64,000 bases of DNA from Micropterix aruncella (GCA_944548615.1 OX155963.1:28099159-28163158); one strand, 5' to 3'; numbered from the stretch's first letter, positions 22,709-34,549 are shown. The notes: generated from the letters alone by a model not told the origin. A program made the numbers and translations.

Positions 22709-23349
22709 TTTTACACGACTGTCCAACAAAAAAGAAGTGTCATGTGTTCAGGGTTCATCTACGTACCGTTTCTTTATTCCACCATAACTTCTAAATGCTT
22801 GAACCAATTTAGAAGTGTGTGATATTGTTAGAATCGTTGTGGCATCCCGAGTATAGAATACATTAAACATCCAAGTATTAAGGGAGTGGTTGTCTAAATG
22901 TCAAAACGTCCAAATGTCTATCTACATAATAAAAATGAGTCGGGTTTTATATATGTTATCTAATAACTGACGAGCGGCTGGCCCGATTTGTATGATTATT
23001 TTTTGTTTTGTTCATAATCACTTCGGTCATACTATAGGCTATAAAATATCCGGAAAATCTCTCGGAAAAGTAGGGAAAATATGAAAAACCAAAAATTATT
23101 TTAGTACCGATCACAGATGGCGTTGTTTGACAAGAATAAAAATACGGAAATTCGAAAACCAAGATGGCGGCACGGCACGAAAACTGACATTTGTCAAGTT
23201 GAATTTTTCTTTGACGCTACGAATTTTTCTTAGCGTCTTCGTGATTCTGAAGATAAATCAACTGAATTAACTTAACTTGTGTAATTCGTTAATGTTCTTC
23301 CAGGTTTTGCAATCATTTTTCACAGTTATGCAAGGGCGCAGACGCTGCA

Positions 23350-23800
23350 ATGGTGACCGCTCGAGCAAGACGACAAAGAGAGGTTCGAGCAACTGAAAGC
23401 GATGAGCATTGCCGAGAATTGAATGAAGCGGCATGGATCCGTAATGTTGCAGTGCGAAGACGATTGAATTTGAGACAAAACACATACAGAGAGGCATTCT
23501 ATTATAATTTGTCCTTACAATACGGTGTTTATGAATGCGTGCAAATTGGAGAAATGGATTATTTGTGCCAATATTTCAATGCCTTGAAGTACCGCCACGA
23601 ACCACTCGGTTTGTGTTGCGCAGGGGGTAAAACGAGATTGACACCATTGGTTCTACCACCAGAAACATTAGGATCGTCGGTGTCTAGAAATGCACCAGAT
23701 GCTAAGAATTTTCTGTCGTACATACAATATTACAATAATTGCTCCAAATGACTTCATTTGGTACAACACATATTGTTCGCGACAATTTTATGCCCACATT
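23350..23800 (+). pseudogene. Helitron Rep/helicase protein, N-terminal fragment
   Basis: The 133-codon frame reads RRRLNLRQNTYREAFYY, then YLCQYFNALKYRHEPLGLCC with AGGKTRLTPLVLPPETL, then NFLSYIQYYNNC. This is the cysteine-containing region ahead of the replication domain in Helitron proteins (CxxC-xALKxxxExxxxCC-xxGKVxL). After a frame break the expected continuation, a short MTSFGTTHIV block, is visible at about 23748-23800. The start used here is internal; the natural start is not identifiable. Confidence 0.78.
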
Positions 23801-23984
23801 AAAGGTAATTGCTGCACACTTATTTACAAATTATTCAATTAACCATCACTTCCGTGAAACATTCTTAACGCCAGAAAATTTGTGATTGCAGAATCAAGGC
23901 AAAATTTTCTATGAGCTGGATTCGCTGTGCCGGTGCCAGATGCAGAATATAAACTTCTGCAAATCTTTTTATGGGTAATCACGG

Positions 23985-24310
23985 GAATAAGTGCAGCAAC
24001 GATGTGCTTACAATCCAAAGACAAAGCAACACATTTTTCAGCAGTTGCAGACATTTTTTCATGAACACAATGCGTTGGTGGCATTTTTCGAAACTGCACT
24101 TGACCGAATGCCCTCTGATAACCACCAAATCGTAATTAGAGCAGACAAACTCCAGCCGGGGAACATTCTCGGCACTTCAACGCTCCAACGATTGATAATG
24201 TCGCCATATTATGGTGGCGAACACTCTGATAACCGTGACATTGTATTGCATCGACGTAACAATCAGTTGACACAACGAAAACAAAACGAAAAACATTGTG
24301 TGCCATAGAG
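23985..24310 (+). pseudogene. Helitron Rep domain, second fragment
   Basis: The 105-codon frame contains FHEHNALVAFFETALDRMPS, NHQIVIRADKLQPG and YYGGEHSDNRDIVLHRRNNQ, matching the start of the helitron_like_N/Rep region (ending RDIVLHRRNNQL). It is in a different frame from the fragment before it, which shows deletion and frameshifting. The catalytic two-tyrosine motif and the helicase are not present. Confidence 0.78.
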
Positions 24311-24777
24311 CACTGCATTAAAATACATTCCATTCGATTGGAAACAAATTCACTTTGTTCCAGCTAAAATCTGAAAATAAAATAGGAATCATAGAGAGTC
24401 AAACACAATCGTACTATTTACACACTTTTTTCTTCCATTTCGAACTCAACGAGCAAAACTAATACACAAATGGCGATTGATTAAACAGCTATTTTGGTGA
24501 AACATAAAATAAACAATCAGATTGGAATCACGATTGATAATTTGAATTTGTAATAAAGATGCTGAGTTTACTACTTTCAACGAAGAATTCAAACAAACAA
24601 TACAAATGTCAAACAACTGTCAATGAAAATTACCCAAGTTAACGCCATCTGATGCCAAACGAACAAATTCGTGGCGAGACAAAGTTCGCCGGGTTCCGCT
24701 AGTAAATTAATATAAATATATCGTGTTTAGTGTAAAATGAAAGATTTGATTGAGTACATTTCGAAAATATACATGTA

Positions 24778-24996
24778 CTAGCTGCGCCCAGCGGTTTCAC
24801 CCGCGTGGTGATGGAAAATTGTGATAATGATGATAGAAAACCATATATCTTTATAAATTATAGCCTATGTGTTATTCTGATGTGTAAGCTATATTATTGT
24901 AAAGTTTCATCAAAATCCATTCAGTAGTTTTTGCGTGAAAGAGTAACAAACATCCATACATACATACAAACTTTCGCGTTTATAATATTAGTAGGA
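24778..24996 (-). mobile_element. Short non-autonomous Helitron (Lep1-like)
   Basis: A 219-base element on the minus strand. It starts TCCTACTAATATTATAAA, ends GGGCGCAGCTAG, and is inserted between A (24777) and T (24997) of repeat A. Near its 3' end GCGG...CCGC can pair around GTGAAA. The interior has TACA/CATA repeats and the phrase GTTTCATCAAAATCCATTCA, typical of a very common lepidopteran repeat of the Lep1 type. It is non-coding and mobilised by Helitron proteins from elsewhere. Confidence 0.85.
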
Positions 24997-25174
24997 TATA
25001 TATGGACAAATACACAAACTACAAAAGTTTGATAAGAAACTGTAATAAAAATAACTATAAATACAATTGTTCACTTTCTGTAACGGCAGTTGTTTTTAGT
25101 GTTGTTTATTTTTTTTTTATTTGCTTGGTAATCTATTTACTTGTTTCTATGCAGGTAAGTACGTATATTATATG

Positions 25175-26290
25175 CGCTATTCAAATTCAAATTCAAAATT
25201 CTTTATTTATTTATAATATTACATGTTAAAATTCAAAGCCATCCTAACTAGGCCTCGCCTGTACTAAGGTAGGCTTAATATAAAAAAGGTATAGTGGTTT
25301 TCGTAACTAGCTGTAATTCATCTTTGTATATTATTATGGTACATTTGAGAAGTTAAAAATAGAATAAGAAAGCGTAATAATATTAAATTTAGGTACATAC
25401 ATATAAATATATACATACATATATAAATAAATATATACTTTATAGATAAATATAAAATAATACTATATATTATATACATATATCTCACAAATCGTGCACT
25501 ATTTTAATATATATGTTATTAATGTCTCCGTTTCTTGTCGACCCATAGTCAAAAGTGACTTAGTTAGGTTTTTCTTTACGCCGTGACTATTCCTAGATTT
25601 CAATCCTGTAGGAAAAACACTATTCATTTTGTTGAACAGTCGAGGAGCAATGTAAGAGAAGTGTTTTTGTGCAAAACTTGTTCTCTTTTTTTGGATTAAG
25701 TGCTGTCTGGTTGTTGTTACTCGTGTTCCTTTATGGTGTGTTGAATATAGATGATAATTGTCATGATTATAGTAGTAGAGTAGGACTACCTTAGCGTATA
25801 TTTGACGAACGTCAAGGACTTTAGATTCATTGTACAAGCTCTCAGAAGAATACCGGAAGGGTTTTCTGTGTATTACTCTTAATAGCGACTTTTGGGCTTT
25901 AATTAGAGGATCAAGTGCTTGCAGCGAGGCTCCACCCCAAGCTATGATTCCGTAGTAAGTTATGGGCCAATGCGAAATATATCGTTCGTACTAAATCTTT
26001 GGATACGGCATTTCTTATTAACTTGAATATATGTACAAGTTTTCTCAATTTTGTTGCAGTGCACCTGATATGATCTTCCCACTTCATTGTATAGTCCAGA
26101 GTTAATCCTAGGTACTTTCCAGAAATAAATAAATAGCTATATGTTTCCAGAAATAAATAAATGTGAAATTTGTTTAGATTTCCTTGAAAGCATACTAGCT
26201 CATAGTAGATTTTGGATTCACTATGACAATTATGTATTTGCCTTGACATAAAAGTGGATATGAGATAAAATATCACCCATCGCATTCACA
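25175..26290 (-). mobile_element. Family E LINE, 3' half
   Basis: On the minus strand: polymerase tail KYLGLTLDYTMKWEDHIRC with KLRKLVHIFKLIRNAVSKDL (26285-25911), then, in another frame, NESKVLDVRQIYAKVV and TSFAQKHFSYIAPRLFNKMN (25837-25499). A 3' untranslated region follows with the end motif at 25242-25275 and a terminal repeat of ATTTGA units at about 25177-25200. The catalytic core is missing. TTTCCAGAAATAAATAAAT is duplicated at about 26118 and 26142, disrupting the frame. Confidence 0.85.
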
Positions 26291-26299
26291 GTAGGTCGA

Positions 26300-27595
26300 G
26301 TCGGAAAAACTGATATGTATAAAGTATATATTGACATTTTATTATCTGATGTCAGGACGCATATGTGCATGACACTCGGCAAGGTCTTGTCGGATAATAA
26401 TCGCGGCGTGGCGGATCTACATACGTGACAAACAGGTCCATCTCGCCGGCTAAAATGGTATAATTGCAGGACGATCGAGCTGTGACATTGAGTGCGGAAG
26501 CGACAGACCCTGAATCGCAAGAGGCATATATGCGCGGCCACAAAGCGATCTGCATCGCAACGCATCGCATCACTGTCATCCGATATGTTAATGCCATGCC
26601 ATTTAATGGCATAACATGTGGGGGCGGATTCACTATACAGAAGAGCGGCGGTTTCACCATCAATACAATTTTAAAGCTGATATAATGAATCCGTGTATAC
26701 CGGTCGGTACCTGATGGATTCGTGCAGCTTGGGCCCGATAACCTATTTGTTATTTTGGGTCGGCTTAACTCACGGTTTAACTCGCATCCCGTAGCCTCCT
26801 CGAAGACTTTTTTATTTTTTATTTTATTTATTTAGGTAAGGAAGGTTTTATTTTATTTATTTAGGTAGGTTATTTATAAGGTGGACTGTTTTGGCCTAAG
26901 TCTTCTGCGTCACTTCACGGGAGATAGAACGTATATTTCGTTAAAAATTCCTGAGGTGACGGGTTCGCCGGTTGATGACAACTCTAGTTGCATATTATTA
27001 ACATCACCAGTTAACATAAGAATATATTGAAATATATTTTATTATATTCGTAACGAACTAATGATGGAAACATAAAATATATTTACGCTTAGAAGATATT
27101 TCTGTAGCTTTAACGAATAGCTTATGTAATAGGAAAGTGGGTCCCTTCACCTACCAGTTTTAACGATGACGTCCAAAATAAGACCGATTTGAACCCATAC
27201 GTCATCGTCGCTGCGCATTTCGTTGTGAATTTGATCCGATTAGTGCGAGATATCATCGCAACTCTCATATCGGATGTCGCAATGAAATCAAAACTAGTTC
27301 TTGTCGCTTAGTCAATTATAATAATCCAGACGCGACGTATGGGCTGGTCTTTGAAAAGGTCTCGGTGTCGCAACAACAACGACGACCGGTGACGCCTATT
27401 GATACCGCCGATCGCAAGGCTATCCGCACTAGCACAGAAGCTTACGGTAGTTTGAGCTGAGCCGTCGGGCACAAGAATACTAATTACATATGGCATAATA
27501 TTCGAGGGGAATAGCAGAAAAATATTTGCATCGTGTCGGGGACCATACTAATGTAGCCATACCAAAGCAACAGTAACAAACAATATATTAAAGAG
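26300..27595. other. Stretch without a gene; short repeat B copy and a GC-rich island
   Basis: About 26345-26700 is GC-richer, with ATGCCATTTAATGGCAT as a 17-base palindrome near 26596, but no coding sequence is supported. About 26870-26995 is repeat B (GGTGACGGGTTCGCCGGTTG near its end). Simple TTTATTTA repeats lie at 26815-26875. About 27300-27495 has a 62-codon minus frame without similarity. Confidence 0.45.
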
Positions 27596-27596
27596 A

Positions 27597-27655
27597 ATAA
27601 AAAATTCGACTACCGTTACAGAAAGTAAACTATTGGATTTATAATTATATATGCG
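27597..27655 (-). repeat. Repeat A, end fragment
   Basis: AAAAATTCGACTACCGTTAC followed by AGAAAGTAAACTATTG matches the start of the reversed repeat A copies at 45244 and 61724. It breaks off at a family E LINE. Confidence 0.55.
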
Positions 27656-27660
27656 ATAAA

Positions 27661-28380
27661 GAAACACTGCGAATGGTGCATGGAATTATAGCTTGGGGCT
27701 CATGTACAAAAACAACAATGGACCGACTATTAAAAGCACAAAAGTTACTAATAAGAGTCATAAACAAAAAGCCTCCTCGGTACAGTTCAAATCAGCTCTT
27801 TGCGGAGTTTAAGGTTTTGGATATCTGCCAGCTATTTATTAAGCAGTGCCTTGTAAGCTTTCACAAAACTAAAGAGTACAGAGCAAGAAGTCAACAAATG
27901 TACTTAACGAGAAATGCTGAAAAGGAATTTTTTCACAATTCCAAAGGTAAAAAGCACATTTGCCCGAAGACAATGTTTTTTTATCGCCCCGAAAGTTTAC
28001 AACTCACTATGTGAAACCACGAAAAACGTGAAAAATTATGTAACTTTTAAAGGTAAAGTAAAAAATTGGCTTCTAGATATTGGGCATTCAAAAACTAAAG
28101 ATCTTATTAATACTGTAGGGGGAATTTTAAGAAAATATGTATTTGTAAAATTGTGCAATATTACATATCATTTTCTTATACATATATATTAGAATGTAGT
28201 GTTAATTCATATATTTGTATATATTATTACTTATTTTCCACTTAAATTTATTGAATATAATGTAAAGTTTACTTTATTTTAGTCCTTAATTGCATACATA
28301 TTTTTTTCTATTTTAAATTTTACTTTAATTTGTGTAAACAACACATTTGTTAGATTTAGAAATATTTGAAATTTGATCAC
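27661..28380 (+). mobile_element. Family E LINE, 3' end
   Basis: Codons 27673-28011 give MVHGIIAWGSCTKTTMDRLL, KAQKLLIRVINKKPPRYSSN and FKVLDICQLF. After a frameshift near 27955, KSTFARRQCFFIAPKVYNSL and VKNWLLDIGHSKT follow (27914-28192). This is the same C-terminal region as in the copies at 25.5, 36.3 and 37.1 kb. It is 5'-truncated immediately before the first codons, directly against a repeat A fragment. Confidence 0.82.
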
Positions 28381-28433
28381 CTTCGTCAGTTCGCGATTTA
28401 CAAAAATACAGTTGGTATAACACAGCACAGCCA

Positions 28434-28652
28434 GCTCCGCGCTGTGCTAACTTTGTAATATTTATTCATTATTATCTTAATTGTTTTACGAGATAATGTT
28501 ATAAATTCAAATTTCAATGCGATCATTTTACAGTTATTCTTTTTACGATCCGTATAGTAGTTTAAAAGTTATGGTCGTTTTTTCTCAAGGCCATCGACTT
28601 CACGCGCAAAACTGTCCCGGGCAGAAGTGACGACTAAATTTTTACCCCGCGA
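28434..28652 (+). repeat. MITE family C, truncated copy
   Basis: This is almost the same sequence as 28894-29129. The last 120 bases, from TTACAGTTATTC to ACCCCGCGA, are identical apart from one T. The left end lacks the TTAACCC terminus, so this is a truncated copy lying in direct orientation 260 bases before the complete one. Confidence 0.7.
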
Positions 28653-28833
28653 TTTTAAGTGTGTGGACACAATCATTTTTTTATATGATATGGGGGAAAT
28701 CGCTGAAGCCGTCGGAGACTATGAAAACCATGGAAAATGCGATGACTTAATTGGGTTACTTGATCTTGGCAAGAAAGATGTTGATCTATCAGAATTCCAA
28801 GGTTCTTTTATTAACCCTTCCTATTTGAGTTAA
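28627..28833 (+). other. 68-codon open frame of unknown nature
   Basis: The middle codons, 28653-28810, read IIFLYDMGEIAEAVGDYENH, GKCDDLIGLLDLGKKDVDLS and EFQGSFINPS. The composition is soluble, acidic and protein-like, unlike the low-complexity frames around it, but I recognise no family. It lies exactly between two near-identical family C MITE segments and could be a remnant of host or transposon coding sequence. No ribosome or splice context supports expression. Confidence 0.25.
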
Positions 28834-29140
28834 CCATTTTTGGTTAGACGCTTACAAATGCTAAAATTGTATCTAACCAATATTGGTTAGGGCGCTCCGC
28901 GCTGCGTAAAATGCCAACTTTTTAAATATTTATTCATTATTATCTTAATTGTTTGACGAGATAAGGTTGTAATATTATAAATTTCAAATTTCAATGCGAT
29001 CATTTTACAGTTATTCTTTTTACGATCCGTATAGTAGTTTAAAAGTTATGGTCGTTTTTCTCAAGGCCATCGACTTCACGCGCAAAACTGTCCCGGGCAG
29101 AAGTGACGACTAAATTTTTACCCCGCGATAGAGGGGTTAA
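28811..29140 (+). mobile_element. MITE bounded by TTAA, family C copy 2
   Basis: A 330-base non-coding element with ends TTAACCCTTC and GAGGGGTTAA (TTAA at both limits, about 10 bases inverted). It contains the palindromic words AACCATTTTTGGTT and AACCAATATTGGTT near its left end. The interior relates to 8572-8888. Confidence 0.6.
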
Positions 29141-29372
29141 CAGTTTTGATATATTCGACTTTTTTTTTTCATTTACACAAATTGGCGGTGTCTGCATCCA
29201 CATCCACAGTGTTTGCTATTTTTTCAACCGTGAATGCTATTATACAATTTAAATAAAATGAAAGACTTTCTTTGCACACAAAATACGCATTCCATTTTTG
29301 GAAGATTAATTTTTATGTAATACACCTCAGATTGGCTTCATACTAGTGACTGATATTTTATGGTAGTTAGCA

Positions 29373-29900
29373 TTGGGCTCCCGATGTAATGCGAATAAAG
29401 GTGACACGGATGATGTATCTTTGTGTGACTTACGACTCGGTGATTCAGAAGCTAGATCGGCTTACAAAAGAAAAATAATCCCAGATCATCATTCCGAAAA
29501 CGCGGAAGGAGACGAAGGAAATCGGTCGTTTGGGAATGTGGCCAGTATATTTTTTTTGCCAGCAGATTCCTTCGTTTTAAATTTGTTGGGGTGGGAGAAG
29601 CTCTGTGCTTCCACTGCATGGACACTGCATACCCATGTTTCATCAACAGTCACTAACCGTCGAAAAAAGTCAGTGTCCTCACCAAGCTGTCCCAAGTTTA
29701 CCCAGTAAGAGTGACTCCGGGTGCCCTTTTGAAATGGTAAAAGCATCCGCTGAACTCACTTCGCAGTAACCTTTGACATGTCTAAATGTTTACGTATTAT
29801 GTTCTAAACTGTACCCGTCAAGATTCTCATTTATTCAGCTATGTGGGAAACCTTCAACCGTCTGTCGAACAGTCGTATTATACTTTTTTATAAGTCAGTT
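29373..29900 (-). pseudogene. mariner transposase fragment
   Basis: On the minus strand, KVSHIAE and HLDMSKVTAK (the helix-turn-helix side, with stops) are followed by MLLPFQKGTRSHSYWVNLGQ, LGEDTDFFRRLVTVDETWV and KFKTKESAGKKNILATF. DETW holds the first catalytic aspartate of mariner transposases, and the HPNK...KESAGK block follows as in relatives. Stops and a frame change destroy the gene, and the second and third catalytic residues are not visible. Terminal inverted repeats were not identified. Confidence 0.72.
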
Positions 29901-30734
29901 ACCTATAATTAATTATCGTTTAACCTCATAGGGTTGAATCTCTTCTCTCAGTTTTCCGAATTTCCATTTTCTACTGATGGATAAAAAATCAATGCTCGTT
30001 TCGTTACCTTGGGGATTGAATTTTGCAAATCTCTCGTGTACGTATTTCTTTATTTAATGTAGGGCTATCATTCTCCCAAATTGCAAATTTCCTTTTTAAA
30101 CTTCTAAGAGATACCTGTTTGACATGTACACATTTCAACACCATGTTTCACTCCCTTCGGGTGAAAAGTAAAAAAAAAAAAATTATTAATTAATTTATTT
30201 TATTTTATAGCAAACTTACAGATAGTAAATACATTTAAAAACATATTCAAACGAAACAAATTTACTATCCTATGAATAGTTTGCAATGCTTGCATTACAA
30301 ATTAACAGAAATAACATGAACACGTTGATAGTACAAAAATATTATAATAAAGCTAATAATAATATAAGGGTGAGAAAAGTTATAATTAAATAAGTTGTTA
30401 ATAAGGTTATTTGCATATATCCGTCTTAGTGCTTATTTACTATATTAGAGTAAGATATGTTCAAAATTTCAATGTTCTATGTTGAACGGCTTTTGTTTAG
30501 GTTTGGTAGATGAGCTAGCCAGTTAGTCAGTGAATCAGTGAGGACTTTGATTTTATATATGTAGATAACCTTTATATTCAAATTATCGGCATCGCTCCTA
30601 ATATATATTACTATTTCAATAATGTACTTACAAGTCGAGGCAAAATTCATTGTCTCAAATGCTTAAAATAGAGACCGCTCTAGCTTCACGTCATATAAAT
30701 AGGTTAATCAATTGTAGGTAAACTATTGAGTATT

Positions 30735-31120
30735 CAAATTCATTTTTTTTTATTTTACGAAAATCAAAATAACAGTTACAGGTAAATTAAACCTAACCTA
30801 ACTAGATCGCACGAGAGGTCCGCACTAAGGTAGGCTCAGATTCGTATAATTAGGCACTGCCTAATGCTAAATAAAAAATACATTGAAGAATGCCGTGAAA
30901 AATAAAATCAAGTAAACTAAAATTTTAGTAAAAAATAAAATTTCAAATAATTTTAAAAGGTATGTGATAATAATAATATAGAGAACAAAAAGCATGACAA
31001 TCATAAATATATTGTAGGTGAATAATAATGATAATAATAGCTACTGTGTATTGAATTGAATTTTAGGCAAAGTAGCAAATGAATATCGACTATATACAAT
31101 CTAAGACTGTATATGCAAAA
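30735..31120 (-). mobile_element. 3' untranslated end of a family E LINE
   Basis: The terminal ATTCAAATTC is followed by the family end motif in diverged form at 30791-30837 (CCTAACTAGATC, then CCGCACTAAGGTAGGC). No codons remain. The rest is AT-rich. Confidence 0.55.
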
Positions 31121-32730
31121 ATATATAAAATCTATAAAAGCGCGAAGGAAGCTCCTATTAATTAGTCAGACGGAATTCCGCTGAGTAATATGCATTATTC
31201 AGCGGAAGCCACAATGCCCATATTTAAAGTCTAAGAAATTAGCTTATGGATGTACTATATTCTACGGTTTTAGCTTTCAACTTCTACGGGGATCTACAAA
31301 TCAGAATAGAATGAAACACTACGACTAGAACATAACTACATTTTGTCATAGGAATGTGCTCCAAGGATTTTCGTAACATTTTGTATGAAAACAGTTTCCA
31401 TGAAACGCCCCTTCATTCCGTTAAAATAGTTTTATTGGCTGTTAAAGGTTAGTTTAGTACATTTCATATTATTATTTAATGGGAAAATTAGTTTAATTGA
31501 GATTTCTGCTAGTACGTCCGCATCCTCCTCATTTCGGTCATTTTCAACAACGACTGAATCCCCGTATCGCGCTTGCCAATGATTGCGCTTGCCATGGGTA
31601 TGAAGTATTGATTTCCTGAATGTGTGGCTCGAAGTGGTATGTGTCGGAAGAGTAGCTAGCGTCGCATCGCTAGCGTCCAACTTGAAGAAAAGTACTAGAT
31701 AGGCCTTGCCCAGAAACCGAAAAAGGGTAGGATTGGCCACTTACCAAGAATAGATAAATTAGGTGCAAATTAAATCCATATAAATGATTTATTTTGGTAA
31801 TGTCAGTATTAGTGATTTTGAAAATCTGATGCAATATATCAGATTTTCAAAATCATTTTTCTCATTTTCCAAGTCATTTTAAAATCATGAAAATGGTCAT
31901 ATAAATCATCGAAAGCATTCTAAAATTATGAATAATTATAGATTACAACAAAAAAATCTTATGATCCGAAAAAGGTCGAAAGGCTATTTGGTTTTATAAC
32001 TCTAAGGATCGTCATAAGTCTGGTGAATGTCTGGCACATCAAGACGCTCTAGACACTGTACCTGCATGTTAATTACGTTTATGATATAACTGACTTTCGC
32101 TTGAGATCTGAATGAATGCTCTCTGAGAGTGAGCATTTTGCTGAACTGTAAATTTCCACTACCACATAATCTACATACCTGACCATCTACATTTGTTGAT
32201 TTGTTTCGGTACTTTTTATTGTATTATGTGATTATTTTTGATAAAGTACCAAAGTTGATGGTTAAAAGTTTGATAATTATTTATTTTATATGTAAATGGA
32301 AATAAATCTGTTTTTTTTTTAATTTATCTACCGTGTAAAGCCGACTTTAGTCAACGTCACTGTCGCTTTGTTATGACTGTAATTTAGTCGCTACGTAATT
32401 TGTGGTCATATCAACTTTATTTTATACTTTTGTAGGTAGATAGATACATTCACTAAAAAATCTATTTAAATGGTGTTTAATGTTAATATTGTTTCAATCA
32501 AATGAATATTATATTTAATTTATTTTACGTCAATATATTTTCAACAACTGTCGATTTATAATATGCAATAAATAGGGTTAGGTAATTGATTAACGACAGG
32601 CTTTTGTTGTATATTCTGAATGAATAAATTGATACTGATACTGATAGTGATGTATCTTATTCGTGACCTAAGTCTACTTTGACTTCAAATTCCACTTTGA
32701 CATATACACCGAGAGAATAATTAAAATGGC
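31120..32730. other. Stretch without a recognised gene
   Basis: AT-rich. A 102-codon minus frame at 31432-31740 has no recognised domain. Nothing else can be supported. Confidence 0.4.
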
Positions 32731-32734
32731 ACAG

Positions 32735-33280
32735 TAATCGAATGAGGAACTACCCCGAGAAGGACTCTCGCGTCCCAGGCCTCACGGCTGGTGGATCGGC
32801 TTCCTCTGGGGGATCGCTTCCCTACCGAACGGTTTGCGCACCGTGCGGCTACATGCAATCGGTATTGTGCACTTTGATCAATTAATAAATAAGTCGTAAG
32901 ACTATGGAAATATACCGTTTACTATGGGGCCAGTGTGGAGGTTGACCCATCGTCTACTACTTTTGAAATGACCAATTGGCTACTTGATCCTAAATTCAGA
33001 GCCGGGCAAAAGCTGCAATGGGGCGCGATGGATTCAAACTAAATTATCGCTGAAAATACGCCAAGTAGGGACTGCGCAAGTATCCTGATAGTTAAATCCA
33101 GACCCAGATATCCTGCCAAAACTGGTAAGGTGTTGGCCTCTGAGGGGCATGTTGGCTTTGCTGGTTTGTATCGTCCCCAAGCTTTCTACGCTTGCCTCAC
33201 AGGAGACAGAACGATCATTATCTTTCAAACATTCTGGGGTGACGGGCTCACCCGCTGTAGTCGACATCTCCAACTGTTGT
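32735..33280. repeat. Repeat B, long copy
   Basis: The order of blocks matches 42400-43070. CTACCGAACGGTTTGCGCAC lies near 32822, CTTTTGAAATGACCAATTGG near 32960, GAGCCGGGCAAAAGCTGC near 33000, and the end CTGGGGTGACGGGCTCACCC near 33233, followed by GTAGTCGACATC. It is GC-rich and non-coding. The minus frame of 108 codons across it is a by-product of composition. Confidence 0.6.
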
Positions 33281-33299
33281 ATGTAGTCGCCCATCTTTA

Positions 33300-33620
33300 T
33301 ATTTTTTGAACGTTGTCGCATAGCGTCGCGCACCGTGACATATCGCCCGCGGCCAGCCAAGGCCGGTGGGTTTCGCTCCGCTCAAATCCCGCCCATCCGC
33401 GGAACGAAGCCGCCAATCGCATGCACGCCACTGATAACCATCGCTCACTACTCACTCACTGGCCACTCGCCCGACATCCATTAGAGGTCTCCTCTTCCGA
33501 TATCACACCCGACATTAGCGATATACACGCGAGATAAGCTTCAAGTACACCCACCAACAGCGCCGCCAGTGGCGCGCCGAAATTCAAACAAGCGCGAACA
33601 GTAAAAAAAAAACATCTGCA
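33300..33620. other. GC-rich island of unknown role
   Basis: Directly after repeat B comes about 300 bases of CG-rich sequence (GCCCGCGGCCAGCC, CCGCCAGTGGCGCGCCG) with no partner in the window. Overlapping frames on both strands have no similarity. It could be the rest of a longer GC-rich repeat, or a regulatory island. Confidence 0.3.
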
Positions 33621-33894
33621 AGTATATCATTTACAGGAGATTCGCAAGCCATTTGTATATAAGTAGATCGAAGTTTATTTTTATATTAATCGATGTCATC
33701 GTTTACGCGTATCGATTACACACATACAACGGGGTCAAATGTCACCCTATTTTTTGTGCACTTTATCAAGTTAATAAAAATGGCATGTTAATAATTATTA
33801 TGTCACTGTAATAAGAAATTGTATGCATAATAAATAGTTAATTTTGATTATTTTGTATTTTCTCATCTACCAATTTATGTCAAATGTCTTCTAT

Positions 33895-34545
33895 TAACCC
33901 GTCGGACACCGACAGTCCCTATAGGTATTTTGCGGCGTTTGACAGATCCGCGCGTAACCGTTTCGGCCACCTGCTAAGATGGGAGTAATGGGAACATTAT
34001 ACCGCTCTGAACCTTGCTGTGGCGTACCAAAAAGCCTTGCAAACCTAATTCTCAAACAAATATGTTTAGAACAATCCGTCAACCACTGGAACAACACGCC
34101 AGGGTTGAATCAATCCAAAGCGCTAATTAAGGCCTACGACCCTAAGACGGCCCGTGAGGCCTTATCGCTAAATAGGAACAATCTACGCATACTGGTGAGG
34201 GCGCTCACGGGGAATTGTGGCCTCAACAAACACATGTACAACCTCAAACTCCGAGACACAAAAATGTGCAGGTTCTGCTAAGGGGCAGAGGAAACTCCTC
34301 TGCACCTCATGTGCGAGTGTAGCCCGCTGATGCGTAAAATATACATCCACTTGGGTGGTCATTACCTCCAACCTGAGGAGGTAAAACAATCTGGGGCCAA
34401 AAGCCTGTTGCGGTTCTTAAATGACGCGACGCTTAGCGCAGAACTATAGTAGGTGGCGAATACAATAGATCAGCAATGGTCGCAGTGTTATAAGGCTCAT
34501 AAAGAACTTAGAAAAGCCCCACACAACATTTTTTTTTTTTTTTAA
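33895..34545 (+). pseudogene. Second jockey/R1-type LINE fragment with ORF2 tail
   Basis: The codons KSLANLILKQICLEQSVNHW, LVRALTGNCGLNKHMYNLKL and MCRFC-stop-GAEETPLHLMCEC match the copy at 11856-12377 on the other strand residue for residue over long stretches. The frame is broken by an in-frame stop inside the C-x2-C cluster (about 34279) and by changes at the end (NDATLSAEL-stop). A poly(T)-like run in place of the poly(A) tail and a short common 3' untranslated part follow (34445-34545). It is 5'-truncated close to the same place. Confidence 0.8.
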
Positions 34546-34549
34546 AACC

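Larger units (their letters stand above)
22921..24702 (+). mobile_element. Helitron, 1782 bases, with decayed RepHel coding sequence
   Basis: The 5' end is TCTACATAATAAAAATGAGT and the 3' end CTAG (24699-24702). The flanking bases are A (22920) and T (24703), the A|T target of Helitrons, which insert by rolling-circle transfer without duplication. Just before the 3' end a hairpin GGCGA...TCGCC lies at 24673-24690. The interior carries remnants of the replication/helicase protein, listed separately. At 1.8 kb it is much shorter than an autonomous Helitron, so the helicase part is largely deleted. Confidence 0.88.
22711..25105 (+). repeat. Repeat A, copy 2, split by two Helitrons
   Basis: Repeat A starts at ACACGACTGTCC and breaks at 22920. 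It resumes at 24703 (TAAATTAATATAAATATATC), breaks again at 24777, and resumes at 24997 (TATATATGGACAAATAC), ending near CACTTTCTGTAACGGCAGTT. Removing the two insertions leaves a sequence that lines up with copy 1 at 14.8-15.2 kb across both junctions, which fixes the limits of both Helitrons to the base. Confidence 0.85.
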
